Below, piece after piece: positions 50,528-62,744 of a DNA stretch of 64,000 bases (its first letter is position 1; the number at the start of each line of letters is the position of its first letter). This DNA comes from Phycisphaeraceae bacterium (GTDB lineage: Bacteria; Planctomycetota; Phycisphaerae; Phycisphaerales; UBA1924). The notes beneath the pieces are model-generated. The model saw nothing but the letters and a program-made list of their open reading frames with translations. It did not search any database and had not been told where the DNA came from. The DNA lies in the NCBI GenBank assembly GCA_015200025.1, contig CP054186.1, positions 248,001-312,000 on the forward strand. The letters are read 5' to 3'. Position numbers and translations under genes: made by a program.

Positions 50528-50533
50528 TATACT
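50528..50533 (+). promoter_or_regulatory. -10 element upstream of rho
   Basis: TATACT at 50528-50533. An ATG at 50537 is only three bases beyond it, so translation must begin later, at 50639 or 50732, leaving a leader of about 100-190 bases, as is common for autoregulated rho genes. Confidence 0.45.
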
Positions 50534-50638
50534 TCCATGTGGGCGACCGATTGGGAGCCCGCACCCCCTCGGCACCATGTGCACGCGAACGTCCGGGCAT
50601 CGGGCCCGCGCACCCGCCACGCACGGCGACAATCGCCC

Positions 50639-52627
50639 ATGCCGAGCCACGCGAAGCAGGACGCCGACGCCCCGCTTCCCAACCGTCCGCCGCGGCCCCA
50701 TCCACCACGCCGCGCGCCCGAGAACACCCGCATGCCCCGACAGACCCAGGCTTCGGACCGCAGCAAGCGGTCGGCGACCGACAAACCCGCCAAGGACACC
50801 AAGGACAAGCCCACCCGGGCGGCGTCGGAGTCGGGCCCATCGGGCCGAGACTCGGCCCCCGCGTCGTCATCGGCGGCGCCTTCCCCTCCGCCGCCTCCCC
50901 CCCCACCGCCGCCCCCATCAACTCCCCCACCGTCATCCATGCCGGCCGCTGCGACCCAAGCCCCGAGGACGTCGCCGCCGGGGACCCCGGAACGCCCATC
51001 GGCGCCGGGGGCTTCGACGCCGACATCCGGGGCTCAAGGTCAGCCGGCCGGCGCGCCCCGCCCCTCGCCTCAGCCGAACTTCTCGCAGGGCCAGCCCCCG
51101 TCGCACTCGTCGTTCAACTCGTCGGGCGGATCATCACAAGGGCACGGCGGGATGGGCGGGATGATGGACCGGGGTTTCCGGCGGAAGAAGAAGCGTCGCC
51201 GCGGCGGGGGCGGGGGCGGGATGCCCCCCCACCAGGGCTCGCACGCGCCGTACCCGTCGCACCAGCGTTCGTACTACCCGGACCTGCCCAGCGATGAGGA
51301 GCTCGAACGCGAGGCCGCGGAACTCGAGCGGATCGTCAAGAGCGCGGACCCCAAGTCGCTCGAGTCGTCGATCAGCATGGGCGAGCTCCAGCGGATGGAA
51401 CTGCCCGAGCTGTACAAGATCGCGGAGCGTGAGGGGCTGACCGAGTTCCACCAACTGTCGAAGCAGGACCTGATCTTCAAGATCCTCAAGGCCCGGGCGG
51501 CCAAGCAGGGCTTGATGTTCGGGGAGGGCACGCTGGAGATCATGCCGGACGGGTTCGGCTTCCTGCGTTCGCCGGAGCAGTCGTACCTCCCCGGCCCCGA
51601 CGACATCTACGTCTCGCCGTCGCAGATCCGCCGGATCGGGCTCCGCCGCGGGATGGTGGTGCGTGGTGCGATCCGCCCGCCCAAGGAGAGCGAGCGGTAC
51701 TTCGCGTTGCTGCGTGTGGACTCGGTGAACGGCCGCGACCCCGCGACGGTGGCGGACCTGATCCCGTTCGAGGAGCTGACGCCGCTGCACCCGGAGAAAA
51801 GGTTCATCCTGGAGACCGAGCCGTCGGAGATCGAGTGCCGGATCATCGACCTGGTGGCGCCGCTGGGGTTCGGGCAGCGGGCGTTGATCGTGGCCCCCCC
51901 GCGGACGGGCAAGACGGTGCTGCTGCAGAAGATCACGAAGGCGATCACGCGCAACAACCCGCAGGTGAAGATCATCGTGCTGCTGGTCGACGAGCGTCCC
52001 GAAGAGGTGACGGACTTCCGCCGGAACACGGCGAAGACCGTGGAAGTGGTGGCGTCGACGTTCGACGAGCAGGCGTCGAGGCACGTGCAGGTCGCCGACA
52101 TGGTGATCGAGAAGGCCCGGCGGATGGTCGAGTTCGGGGACGACGTGGTCATCCTGCTGGACTCGATCACGCGGCTCGCGCGAGCCTACAACGCGGAGCA
52201 GCCCCACTCGGGCAAGATCATGACCGGCGGCATCGACGCGAACGCGCTCCAGCGTCCAAAGAAGTTCTTCGGTGCGGCGCGGGCGATCGAGCGGGGCGGC
52301 TCGCTGACGATCATCGGGACAGCCCTGGTCGATACGGGGTCGAAGGCCGACGAGGTCATCTTCGAGGAGTTCAAGGGCACGGGCAACTCGGAGCTCCACC
52401 TGGACCGCAAGCTGATGGACAAGCGGATCTACCCGTGTATCGACATCCCCGCCTCGGGCACCCGCCGCGAGGAGCTGCTGATGGACCCCAAGGAGCTCGA
52501 GCTGGTGTACCGTCTCCGCAAGGTGCTTTCGGACATGAACGTGGTCGAGGCGATGGAGTTGATCAAGAACCGCCTCAAGAAGGTGAAGACCAACGCCGAG
52601 TTCCTCGTCACGATGGCGATGGGCTGA
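50639..52627 (+). CDS. rho: transcription termination factor Rho with long disordered N-terminus
   Basis: About 662 residues, against about 420 in E. coli. The first 210 or so are disordered: Ser/Pro/Ala-rich, with a run of eleven prolines and a basic patch [14 protein letters not shown]. Then comes the Rho N-terminal helix domain ([15 protein letters not shown]), the RNA-binding cold-shock-like domain ([21 protein letters not shown]), and the RecA-type motor with Walker [25 protein letters not shown], the Q-loop [11 protein letters not shown] and the R-loop/arginine finger region [16 protein letters not shown] hexameric RNA translocase ending untranslated transcripts. Start uncertain (50537, 50639 or 50732). 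Confidence 0.95.
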   Translation: MPSHAKQDADAPLPNRPPRPHPPRRAPENTRMPRQTQASDRSKRSATDKPAKDTKDKPTRAASESGPSGRDSAPASSSAAPSPPPPPPPPPPPSTPPPSSMPAAATQAPRTSPPGTPERPSAPGASTPTSGAQGQPAGAPRPSPQPNFSQGQPPSHSSFNSSGGSSQGHGGMGGMMDRGFRRKKKRRRGGGGGGMPPHQGSHAPYPSHQRSYYPDLPSDEELEREAAELERIVKSADPKSLESSISMGELQRMELPELYKIAEREGLTEFHQLSKQDLIFKILKARAAKQGLMFGEGTLEIMPDGFGFLRSPEQSYLPGPDDIYVSPSQIRRIGLRRGMVVRGAIRPPKESERYFALLRVDSVNGRDPATVADLIPFEELTPLHPEKRFILETEPSEIECRIIDLVAPLGFGQRALIVAPPRTGKTVLLQKITKAITRNNPQVKIIVLLVDERPEEVTDFRRNTAKTVEVVASTFDEQASRHVQVADMVIEKARRMVEFGDDVVILLDSITRLARAYNAEQPHSGKIMTGGIDANALQRPKKFFGAARAIERGGSLTIIGTALVDTGSKADEVIFEEFKGTGNSELHLDRKLMDKRIYPCIDIPASGTRREELLMDPKELELVYRLRKVLSDMNVVEAMELIKNRLKKVKTNAEFLVTMAMG

Positions 52628-52661
52628 CGCCGGGGCAGGCCGGCGTGATCGCGAGGTCCGC

Positions 52662-52973
52662 ATGTCGATGTCTCACCGGCTCGCCGCCGCCCTGTTCCTG
52701 ACCGCCGCCGCCGCGCTGGCCGGGGCGTTGTCGACGGCGGGCTTGGCGCTCCTGCTGGGGCCGTTCAACGCGTGGTGGCTCGCCTCGGGGGTGTCGAACG
52801 CGTTCGGGGTCGCGTCGCTGGCGGCGGGTCAATTCCTCTTCCTCGCCGCGGTCGCCGACCGATGCTTCCCCAAGGCCGACCCCCGCCTGACGGGGACGTT
52901 CGAACTGGCGTTCCTGGCCGTGTTCCTCGCCTCGCTGCTGGCGCTCGTGTCCCTGGCGGTCACGCTCCCATAA
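52662..52973 (+). CDS. small three-span membrane protein
   Basis: 103 residues, nearly all hydrophobic: segments at about 7-32, 45-65 and 78-100. GAGG lies six bases before the ATG. No family recognised. It is 34 bases after rho and 29 before the next gene on the same strand, so the three may be co-transcribed. Confidence 0.65.
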   Translation: MSMSHRLAAALFLTAAAALAGALSTAGLALLLGPFNAWWLASGVSNAFGVASLAAGQFLFLAAVADRCFPKADPRLTGTFELAFLAVFLASLLALVSLAVTLP

Positions 52974-53002
52974 ACCCTGTTGCACCCGCGAACACCACCA
53001 CC

Positions 53003-55627
53003 GTGAACATCCAAGCCCTGCTCATCGCCCTGTCCTTCCTCTCCGGCATCGGTAGCGTTCAACCCCCGGCGGATCCCCCGGCCGCGCCGGCGTCGGGGGC
53101 CACCGCCGAACCGCCCACGCCGGACCAACCGGCCGACCCGCCGACCGCTCCGCCGGCGTTGTCGGGGCACGCGGCGGTCGAGCCGGCCGTGTTCACGGCG
53201 AGGGAGTTGACCCGCCTGGCGATGCTGGACCTGCGGCTGAGCGAGTCGCCCACGCCGAGCGATTACCGCGTGTGCGACCTGCTCCTGAGCCTGGCCTCGG
53301 ACCTGACGCCGGACGACCCCGAGCTGGCGCGGCGACGCGCCGAAGCGTCGTGGAACTCGGGCCATCACGCGGACGCGCTGGAGGCGACGCGGCGCCTGAT
53401 CCGCCTGGACCCCTCCGACACGGTGGCGCAGCTCCGGCTGATCTCGGCGCTGGTCACCCGCGAGCAGAACGCGGACGGCCGGCTCAACGCGTACGCGCGG
53501 TACCTCGGGAGCGGGTCCGAGCGACTGGATCCGGCCCTGAGGAGCCGGCTCGCGCTCGACGCGGCGATGCTCGCGCGGGAGGCGGGCCGGGAAGCGTTGT
53601 TCCGCGAGCGCCTGACGCAGGCAATCTCGCTCGATCCGTCGAACAAGGAGGCCGCCCTCCTGGCCTTGTCTGAATTTCATCACGCCACGCCCGGAGACAA
53701 CCCGGGGCGGTTCGAGATGCTGTCCAACCTTCTGATGGCCGACCCGATCGACCCGGTGGTGCACCTGACGCTGGCCTCCGAATTGGCGACGGCCGGGGTG
53801 TTCGACCAGGCGTCCCGCTGGCACCGCTCGGGCATCGCGCTGATGCTCAAGTCCGGGACCACCCCGGGGCAGGAGACCGAGGTCGAGACGCTGGTGCTGG
53901 CCTGGCTTACGCAGGGTCCCGAGAAGGTGGCGCAGCAGATCGGGCGCGACCTGGAGGCCAAGCGTGAGCAGGTGAGGAAGTACAACGAGCGGTTCGCGAC
54001 GGGGATCGGCCTCGGGGCCGACCTGGGCGACCCCGACGACGTTCGAGTGGATATCGAGACCGAGAAAGTCCGGACCTCGCTGGCCATCGCCATGCAGGAC
54101 GAGGAGACGCTGGCGCGGTCGATGACGGACATGCGCAAGTCGGTCGAGTACATGTTCGAGCTGGCCGTCGACGACAAGAAGCGGCCGATCGGGATCTCCC
54201 GCAACGCGGCGCTGGTGCAGGCGAACTCCAAGTTCTTGGACCTGCAGTTCTGGCGGGCGCTCTCGGGGTTCGACACGGACAAGATCGAGGCCGACCTGGA
54301 TCGGGTCCAGGTCGCCGCGGGCCGGGACCAGCCGGGGCCCGAGTTGGTCCGCGCCATCGCGGACGCGAGGGAGGGCGAAGCCGCGGAGGCCCTCGAACGG
54401 CTCGGGGCGCTCCTTGGCCGGCTCGATCCCGCCTCGCCCGTGTACGCGGCCGCGGTGTTCGGGCGGGGGCTGGCGCACCAGGCCTCGGGACAGAACGACC
54501 TCGCGGTGGCCGACTACCGGACGGTCCGCCGGCTGATCCCGATGACCTCGCTGGGCGCGATGTCACGCGCTCGCGCCGAGATCCTGACCGGGACGCCCGA
54601 GCCGCTCTCCCCGGACGCCCGCCGGCTGGAGCAACTCTCGGCGGCGATCCCCGCGTGGGTCGACCGCATGGTCGCCGAGCCGTCCTCGTACATGACGATG
54701 CTGGTCACCTCCCCCGCCACGTCGGACCCGCTCTCGCCCGCGACCGTGACGATCACGCTCCGCAACGCGGCGTCCATCCCCCTGGCGCTGGGGCCGAACC
54801 GGCCGATCAACTCCCGGCTGCTGCTCGCCCCGACCCTCACGCTCCGATCGCGGGCGGTGGCCTCGCTGGCCCGGCCCGAGGTCGTCGACCTGGACCGCCG
54901 GCTCCGCCTCAACCCGCGGGAGCTGATCGAGGCGAAGACCGACGTGGGGCTGGGGTTCACCGGCCTGCTGCTCGACCTGACCAGCGCCCAGCAATCGCAG
55001 CTCGAATGGCGGGTGCTCCAAGGATTCCTGATCACCCCCGACGGGGTTTTCTCGGAGTCGTCCACGTCCCTGGCGGCGAGGACCCGCGTCTCGCTCCGCC
55101 GGCCGTGGGTCCCGGCCCAGCGGCCCGCCGAGTACGCGGCCCACGCCCTGCGTCACGACCCCGACGTCCCCGCGGCCGCCGCGCTGGGGAGGAGCCTCCT
55201 CTGGGCGCAAGAACTCGACGCGATCTCCCGGTCGGGCTCGTCGACCCCTCTGTCGATCCCGGCGTCGACCAACGATTGGGCCGGGGAGCGGGCCGCCGTC
55301 GCCGAGGCCGCGGTCGAGCGTTGGTCCTCGTTGACGCCGATGGACAAGCTGGCGCTCCTGTCGGTGTTCCCGCACGCGGGCCAGTTCCCCGAGCTGGCGC
55401 CGCTCGACCGTCTCGCGCTCGACGACCCCGACACCAGGGTCCGGGCTCTGGCAGTCGCCACACGGGCGCGCGACGCGTCGGACCCTGCGCTGTTGGACGC
55501 CCTGAATTCGAACGATCCGCGGCTCGCCGAGCTGGCGTCGCTGACCAAGAGCCGGCTCGAGCAGGCGAGTCCGTGCTACCCGCGGCTCGGGCCGGGGCTG
55601 CGAGCCCTGGCGGGCACCGCCGAGTAA
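53003..55627 (+). CDS. exported TPR-like protein of unknown function
   Basis: 874 residues from a GTG at 53003. A signal-peptide-like start (IQALLIALSFLSGIGSVQ) is followed by a Pro/Ala-rich linker. From about residue 70 to 560 the protein is built of paired helices with TPR-type spacing, for example ASWNSGHHADALEATRRLIRLDPSD and the matching LTQAISLDPSNKEAALLALS. A beta-rich domain (about 565-690) and a final helical, HEAT-like segment (LDDPDTRVRALAVATRARDASDP) follow. Probably a periplasmic scaffold. The stop TAA overlaps the -10-like hexamer of the next gene. Confidence 0.78.
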   Translation: MNIQALLIALSFLSGIGSVQPPADPPAAPASGATAEPPTPDQPADPPTAPPALSGHAAVEPAVFTARELTRLAMLDLRLSESPTPSDYRVCDLLLSLASDLTPDDPELARRRAEASWNSGHHADALEATRRLIRLDPSDTVAQLRLISALVTREQNADGRLNAYARYLGSGSERLDPALRSRLALDAAMLAREAGREALFRERLTQAISLDPSNKEAALLALSEFHHATPGDNPGRFEMLSNLLMADPIDPVVHLTLASELATAGVFDQASRWHRSGIALMLKSGTTPGQETEVETLVLAWLTQGPEKVAQQIGRDLEAKREQVRKYNERFATGIGLGADLGDPDDVRVDIETEKVRTSLAIAMQDEETLARSMTDMRKSVEYMFELAVDDKKRPIGISRNAALVQANSKFLDLQFWRALSGFDTDKIEADLDRVQVAAGRDQPGPELVRAIADAREGEAAEALERLGALLGRLDPASPVYAAAVFGRGLAHQASGQNDLAVADYRTVRRLIPMTSLGAMSRARAEILTGTPEPLSPDARRLEQLSAAIPAWVDRMVAEPSSYMTMLVTSPATSDPLSPATVTITLRNAASIPLALGPNRPINSRLLLAPTLTLRSRAVASLARPEVVDLDRRLRLNPRELIEAKTDVGLGFTGLLLDLTSAQQSQLEWRVLQGFLITPDGVFSESSTSLAARTRVSLRRPWVPAQRPAEYAAHALRHDPDVPAAAALGRSLLWAQELDAISRSGSSTPLSIPASTNDWAGERAAVAEAAVERWSSLTPMDKLALLSVFPHAGQFPELAPLDRLALDDPDTRVRALAVATRARDASDPALLDALNSNDPRLAELASLTKSRLEQASPCYPRLGPGLRALAGTAE

Positions 55628-55630
55628 ACT
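55625..55630 (+). promoter_or_regulatory. -10-like element overlapping the previous stop codon
   Basis: TAAACT includes the TAA stop of the TPR gene and ends six bases before the GTG at 55637. No Shine-Dalgarno lies between. It could drive a leaderless transcript, or the gene may simply be reached by read-through from upstream. Confidence 0.35.
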
Positions 55631-55636
55631 GACCCC

Positions 55637-56539
55637 GTGCGAGACGCCCCCCAGCCCCAACGACCGGGCACGGCACGCCGCGTGCTGGGTGTCTCGCTCG
55701 CGGTCTCGCTGCTCGCCGCGGCGGTGTACGCCGCGCTGGCCGGGCGATCACCGGGTGATCCCTCCCCGTGGGACGCGCTGCGGGGCGACCCGTGGCGGGC
55801 CCTGTCCCTCGTCGCGTTCCCCGCGTGCAGCACGCTCCTGACCGCGCTCGCGTTCCTCCACCTGACCCGCCGATTCGGCCGCGTCCCGGCGGCGGACATG
55901 CTCGCGCTGATCACGGCGGCGAATCTTCTCAACTACCTGCCGCTGAGGCCGGGGCTCCTGGGCCGGGTGTGGTTCCACTCGGCGGTCCACGGGATCGCGG
56001 TGCGGCACTCGGCCCGGATCGTCGGCGAATCGGTCGCCCTGGCGGCGTTGGGCTTCGCCCTGGCCGCGGTCGCACTCGTCCCCGGGTTGCCCGCGCACGC
56101 CCCGTACACGATGCCGCTCTCGCTCGCGGCGGCCTGCCTCGCGCTGGCCCCGGTCGCGAGGTCTCGACCGTCGCTCGCGCCCGCCGCGCCGTACCTCGTC
56201 CCGCTGGGGATCAAGCTGATTGATACGGCGTTGTGGGCGGGGCGGTACTGGGTCTGCTTCGGGCTGCTGGGGGTCCCGCTCTCGCCCGCGAGCGCGTTGG
56301 CGCTCGCGCTGGTGGCGCAGTCGGCCTCGCTGGTCCCGATCGCGGGCAACGGCCTGGGGTTGCGAGAATGGGCCGTGGCGCTGTTCGCATCGTTCCTGCC
56401 GGAGATCCCGCTCAACGTGACGCTGACGGCGGACCTGGCCAACCGCGCCGCGGAACTGGTGTTCGCCGTGCCGACGGGGCTGATCGCCTCGGCGTACCTG
56501 GCGAGGCGGCTCCGCCCTCACGGCCGCGGGACAACACCC

Positions 56540-56554
<15 letters not shown>
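55637..56554 (+). CDS. multi-span membrane protein, LPG synthase/flippase-like
   Basis: 305 residues with about seven hydrophobic segments. LALITAANLLNYLPLRPGLLGRVWFH, the pattern of an amphipathic turn between membrane helices, and SLVPIAGNGLGLREWAVALF (about residues 235-255) recall the lysylphosphatidylglycerol synthase transmembrane (UPF0104/AglD-like) family, in which GxxGxRE appears near that place. Family members move or modify lipids and glycolipids. The gene ends inside the 3' end of argH on the other strand (15-base overlap). Confidence 0.7.
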
Positions 56555-57937
<1,383 letters not shown>

Positions 57938-57947
57938 CCGCGCCTCC

Positions 57948-59165
57948 TTACTCCACCAGCCCCTTGGCCTTGAGCGCCCGCACGCGCTCCGAGAGGCTCA
58001 GCAGACGGATGAACCCGCCCGCGTCCTTCTGGCTATAGACCGCCTCGCCCTCGAAACTCACCATCTTCTCGGAGTAGAGGCTGTGGGGGCTGCGGCGCTT
58101 GATCGCCCTGGCCTCGCCCCGGCGGAGCCTCACGACCACCTCGCCCGTGAGGACCTTCGCCATCGATTCCGCGCACGCCCAGAGCGCCTCGCGCAGCGGC
58201 GTAAACCACCGCCCGTCGTAGACCAGCTCGGCGAACGTCAGCCCCAGGTGCTCGCGATAGTGCAGCGTCTCGCGGTCGTAGACCAGCTCCTCGATCGCAC
58301 GCAGACCCTCGACGATCACCGTCCCCCCGGGGGTCTCGTAGAGCCCGCGGCTCTTCATCCCGACGCGGCGGTTCTCGACCAGGTCGACACGCCCCACGCC
58401 GTGCTTCCCGGCGATCGTGTTGAGGCGCTCGATGATCCTCGCCGCGCTCATGGGCTCGCCGTTGAGCGCGACGGGCCGGCCCGCCCCGAAGCGGAGCGAG
58501 ACCTCCTCGCCCGCGTCGGGGGCTTTCGCCGGGTCGGCGGTGAGCATCCAGGCGTCCTCGGGCGGGGCGTTCCACGGGTCCTCGATCGCCCCGCCCTCGT
58601 GGCTGATGTGCCAGAGGTTGCGGTCGCGGGAGTAGATCTTCTCGGCGCTGGCGGTCGTGGGGATGTTGCGTTCCTTGAGGTACCCGAGCATGGCGACACG
58701 CCCCGAGAGCGTCCAGCGCGGGTCACGCCAGGGGGCGATGACTTCCATCTCGGGCGCCAGCGCCGCGTAGGCCGACTCGAACCGGACCTGGTCGTTCCCC
58801 TTGCCCGTGCACCCGTGGGAGAGCGCCGTGCACCCGGCCTTGCGGGCGGCCTCGACCTGCCCGCGGGCCAGGATGGGCCGGGCCATCGCGGTGCCCAGGA
58901 GGTAGCGCCCCTCGTAGACCCCGCCCGTGATCACGGTGGGGATCACGAACTCATCGACAAACGCGGCCTTGAGGTCCACGACGTGGCACTCGGCGGCGCC
59001 GGACTTGATGGCCTTCTCCTCGACGCCCGTGAGCTCGTCGGCCCCCTGCCCCACGTCGCCCACGACGCACACGACCTCGGCCCCGGGGATGTTCTCCCGC
59101 AGCCACGGCACGATGCACGAGGTGTCGAGCCCGCCCGAGTACGCCAACGCGATCCTTTTGCCCAT
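57948..59165 (-). CDS. argG: argininosuccinate synthase
   Basis: 405 residues. Joins citrulline and aspartate using ATP. The start [22 protein letters not shown] is the PP-loop (SGGLDTS). [17 protein letters not shown] and IAPWRDPRW are the substrate loops, and [16 protein letters not shown] is also typical. GAGGGATC is a fitting ribosome site. The frame upstream of this ATG is antisense or other-frame material of argF. Confidence 0.97.
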   Translation of the reverse strand: MGKRIALAYSGGLDTSCIVPWLRENIPGAEVVCVVGDVGQGADELTGVEEKAIKSGAAECHVVDLKAAFVDEFVIPTVITGGVYEGRYLLGTAMARPILARGQVEAARKAGCTALSHGCTGKGNDQVRFESAYAALAPEMEVIAPWRDPRWTLSGRVAMLGYLKERNIPTTASAEKIYSRDRNLWHISHEGGAIEDPWNAPPEDAWMLTADPAKAPDAGEEVSLRFGAGRPVALNGEPMSAARIIERLNTIAGKHGVGRVDLVENRRVGMKSRGLYETPGGTVIVEGLRAIEELVYDRETLHYREHLGLTFAELVYDGRWFTPLREALWACAESMAKVLTGEVVVRLRRGEARAIKRRSPHSLYSEKMVSFEGEAVYSQKDAGGFIRLLSLSERVRALKAKGLVE

Positions 59166-59191
59166 GGCCGATCCCTCTGGTTCCCCGCCCG

Positions 59192-60132
<941 letters not shown>

Positions 60133-60136
<4 letters not shown>

Positions 60137-60984
60137 GCCACACCCCCGGGCCCGTCGTCGTGCCCGACGATCTCGGTGCCGACCTTCTCCCCGGAGATGT
60201 AGGCGGCGAGCGGGCCCGGCCCCTCGCCGGACAGGATGACCACTTTCGCGCCCGTCTTCTGTGCCGCCGACAACGCCGACCTCACCTTCACCGCCATCCC
60301 CCCCTTGACCACGCCGGCCTCGATGAGCCTCCCGGCCGACGCGGGCGTCAGCGTAGGCACCACCGCCCCGTCGGCGCCCCGCACGCCCTCAACGTCCGTG
60401 AGGAGCACGAGGCGTGTCGCGCCCAGGACCCGGGCGATCCCCGACGCCGCGTCGTCCGCGTTGATGTTCAGGAGGCCGCCGTCGGCGCCCATCCCGATCG
60501 AGCTGACCACCGGCACGTACCCCGCCGCCAGCAGCACCCGCAGCACCCCCCCACCGCCCTCACCTTCCATCACTTCACCCACGCACCCGAGGGCCTCCGA
60601 GGCACGCCGGCACTCCACCATGCCCCCGTCGCCAAGGCAGAGCCCGACCGCCCTCGACGCCACGCCCGCGCCCGCGGCGGCCGCGTTGAACGCACCGACC
60701 AACATCGCGTTGACCTCGCCCCGGAGCACGCCGGCGACGATCCCGATCTGGTCCTTGGGCGTCACCCGCAGCCCGTCGCGACGCTCGACGGGCATCCCGA
60801 GCCGCCCCAGGAGCGAATCGACCGCCTTGCCCCCGCCGTGGACCAGAACCAAGCCCCGCCCGGACCTCCCGCCCGACCCGGACGAGGCCTCGGCGATCGC
60901 CCGCCAGAGCGTGCCGAGCCGGCCCACGTCCTCGAGCGTGCTCCCGCCGATCTTGATCACGGTGATGCCGCCGGGACCGCTCAT
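60133..60984 (-). CDS. argB: acetylglutamate kinase
   Basis: 283 residues from ATG at 60984, which overlaps the argC stop. Phosphorylates N-acetylglutamate. VIKIGGSTLEDV at the N-terminus, LVLVHGGGKAVDSLL (glycine-rich loop binding the substrate), NINADDAASGIA and GGMAVKVRSAL are the amino-acid kinase signatures, including the catalytic lysines. Several Gly- and Ser-rich stretches (ASSGSGGRSGRG and EGEGGGGVL) interrupt the usual fold more than in other ArgB proteins. Confidence 0.95.
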
Positions 60985-62006
60985 GGCCAGAGTCCCTCGG
61001 CCTCGTCGAGCCCGAATCGCACGTTCATGCATTGGACGGCCTGACCCGCCGCACCCTTGACAAGGTTGTCGATCGCGGAACTGATGATCAGGTGCCCGTC
61101 GCGTGCCTTCAACGCGATGTCGCAACAGTTGGTCCCGCGCACGTCGCCCACGCCGGGCCACACACCCTCGGGGAGAAGCCGGACGAACCGCTCCCCGCGG
61201 TACGCCTCACGAAGGAGGGCGCCGACCTTCGCACCGTCCCACCCGTCGGCCAGCTCGATGTGGATCGTCGAGAGGATCCCTCGCTCGAAGGCGGCGACCT
61301 GGGGCGTAAAGACGATCGGCACGCCCGCGTAGGCCTCCATCTCGGGCCCGTGCCGGTGGCTCATCACCCCGTACGCCCTCAGGCTCACCTCGCAAAACAA
61401 ACTCCCCAGAGCCATGCCCCGCCCCGCCCCGCTCACCCCGGACACGCTGTCCACGATCACCCGAGCGCCCGGGCGGACCGCGCCCGCCTTCACGAGCGGC
61501 CTCGTCGGCAGGATCACGCTCGTGGGGTAGCACCCCGGGACCGCGATCAGCGACGCGCCCGCGATCTCGGCCCGGAACGACTCGACCAGCCCGTACACCG
61601 CGCCGGCGAGCGCCTCACGCCGCGAATGCTCGAACCCGTAGAAGGCCGGGTAGAGCGAAGCATCCTTGAGCCGGTAGGCCGCCGAGAGATCGAGCACCAC
61701 CGCGCCGCGAGAGGCGAGCTCGGGCGCGAGGTCGAGGCTGGCCTCGTGCGGCGTCGCGAGGAAGACCGCGTCGGGCCGGCACGCCATGACGGCCTCGACA
61801 CTCGCCGCCGTGACCGCCAGATCACACCGCCCGCGGAACCTCGGGAAGAGGTCGGCCATCGTGGAGCCCCCGCCCGCTTCCTTCTCTCGCCGCGCCGACG
61901 CGAAGAGGCCGACCACCTCGGCCCCGCGGTGGCGTAGCAGGATCGAGACGGCCTCCGCGCCCGCGTACCCACCCGCCCCGACAACCGCCGCCCTGACTTG
62001 CTTCAC
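60981..62006 (-). CDS. argC: N-acetyl-gamma-glutamyl-phosphate reductase
   Basis: 341 residues. Reduces acetylglutamyl phosphate to the semialdehyde with NADPH. VRAAVVGAGGYAGAEAVSILLRH is the nucleotide-binding start (GAxGYxG type), LIAVPGCYPTSVILP contains the catalytic cysteine, and VSGVSGAGRGMALGSLFCE the substrate loop. It follows argR by 13 bases and is coupled to argB downstream. Confidence 0.96.
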   Translation of the reverse strand: MKQVRAAVVGAGGYAGAEAVSILLRHRGAEVVGLFASARREKEAGGGSTMADLFPRFRGRCDLAVTAASVEAVMACRPDAVFLATPHEASLDLAPELASRGAVVLDLSAAYRLKDASLYPAFYGFEHSRREALAGAVYGLVESFRAEIAGASLIAVPGCYPTSVILPTRPLVKAGAVRPGARVIVDSVSGVSGAGRGMALGSLFCEVSLRAYGVMSHRHGPEMEAYAGVPIVFTPQVAAFERGILSTIHIELADGWDGAKVGALLREAYRGERFVRLLPEGVWPGVGDVRGTNCCDIALKARDGHLIISSAIDNLVKGAAGQAVQCMNVRFGLDEAEGLWP

Positions 62007-62019
62007 GCCGCCACGCTCC

Positions 62020-62481
62020 TTACGAGATCAACGACCGGAGCCACTGGGTCACCCGGCCCGCTTCATCGGACCCGCCCGTCGCGATCAGGATCGTGTCGTC
62101 GCCCGCGAGGGTCCCGACCATATCCGGGTGCGGGGCGCGGTCGAGCCACGAGGCGAGCGCCGAGGCGTGGCCCGGGCCGGTCTTGACCACCACGAGCGAA
62201 GCGGCCTGCTGGACATGCTGAACGAATGTCGACGCCGTGATCCGCAATTCCACCGCAGGATCCAGCGGACGGCCTCGATCGGAACCCCCACCCGCCGTCG
62301 GGAGGCGGTACCCGGCGGGGGTTTTGATGGCCCCGAGCTCCCGCAGATCGCGGGAGAGCGTGGCCTGCGTCGCCTCCACGCCACGAGAAGCCATCTCACG
62401 CTGCAACTCGTCCTGGCTCGAGATCGTGCCCCGGGTCAGAACTTCCTTGATGACCGCGAATCGTCGCCGTCGATCGCTCAT
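62020..62481 (-). CDS. argR: arginine repressor
   Basis: 153 residues. N-terminal winged helix (RRRFAVIKEVLTRGTISSQDELQREMASRG, residues 4-33 in position) with the recognition stretch ATQATLSRDLRELGAIK, and a C-terminal arginine-binding, hexamerising domain (VVVKTGPGHASALASWLDR and GTLAGDDTILIATGG). When arginine is bound it represses arginine synthesis genes. It heads its own regulon. The start ATG lies five bases after a consensus -10, so its mRNA would be leaderless. Confidence 0.95.
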   Translation of the reverse strand: MSDRRRRFAVIKEVLTRGTISSQDELQREMASRGVEATQATLSRDLRELGAIKTPAGYRLPTAGGGSDRGRPLDPAVELRITASTFVQHVQQAASLVVVKTGPGHASALASWLDRAPHPDMVGTLAGDDTILIATGGSDEAGRVTQWLRSLIS

Positions 62482-62511
62482 GCATAAATATACGTCGACT
62501 GCATAAATATG
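62481..62511. promoter_or_regulatory. two ARG-box-like operators overlapping the argR promoter
   Basis: TGCATAAATATA at 62481-62492 and TGCATAAATATG at 62500-62511, direct repeats 19 bases apart, each an AT-rich core with TGCAT flank like known ARG boxes. The first covers the -10 and the start codon, the second the -35, so ArgR bound here would block its own operon. Confidence 0.7.
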
Positions 62512-62515
62512 TCAA
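62487..62515 (-). promoter_or_regulatory. promoter of the arginine operon
   Basis: On the minus strand TTGACA (62515-62510), a 17-base spacer and TATATT (62492-62487). This is the best sigma70 match in the window. The -10 ends five bases before the argR ATG, so transcription would begin at or next to the start codon. Confidence 0.85.
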
Positions 62516-62734
62516 GCCGTCTCGCCAAGGCGACCCGTCCAGACACCGTTCTTTGCCGAAGTCAAACTCATGAGGGGGAAAATTCCCCAGAAAGCACCGC
62601 GGGAGGTCGGGCTTGTCCTCGTGTCGGCGGGTTGATCCCATGGACGGGGTCGCCCCACAGCAGGGACGTGCCCGACACCGCATCTCTCTCTCGCATTCGG
62701 GGCGCTCGTTCACGACGAACGGGCGCCCCTTTTT
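62512..62734 (+). ncRNA. candidate plus-strand small RNA ending at an orphan terminator
   Basis: Between argR and ppx, both on the minus strand, a strong plus-strand terminator (62699-62734) has no plus-strand gene before it. A transcript starting near the AT-rich ARG-box region (about 62512) would be about 220 bases, with an internal GGGGAAAATTCCCC-type hairpin near 62574-62588. The plus-strand ORF here runs through the terminator and has no recognisable product. No promoter is clear, so this is a weak candidate. Confidence 0.3.
62699..62734 (+). terminator. intrinsic terminator reading on the plus strand
   Basis: GGGGCGCTCGTTC (62699-62711), loop ACGAC, GAACGGGCGCCCC (62717-62729), then TTTTT. 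Thirteen pairs including one G-T. The minus strand has no T run after the stem, so it serves plus-strand transcription, or only poorly the ppx mRNA that ends 11 bases away. Confidence 0.75.
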
Positions 62735-62744
62735 CATGGGCGGG

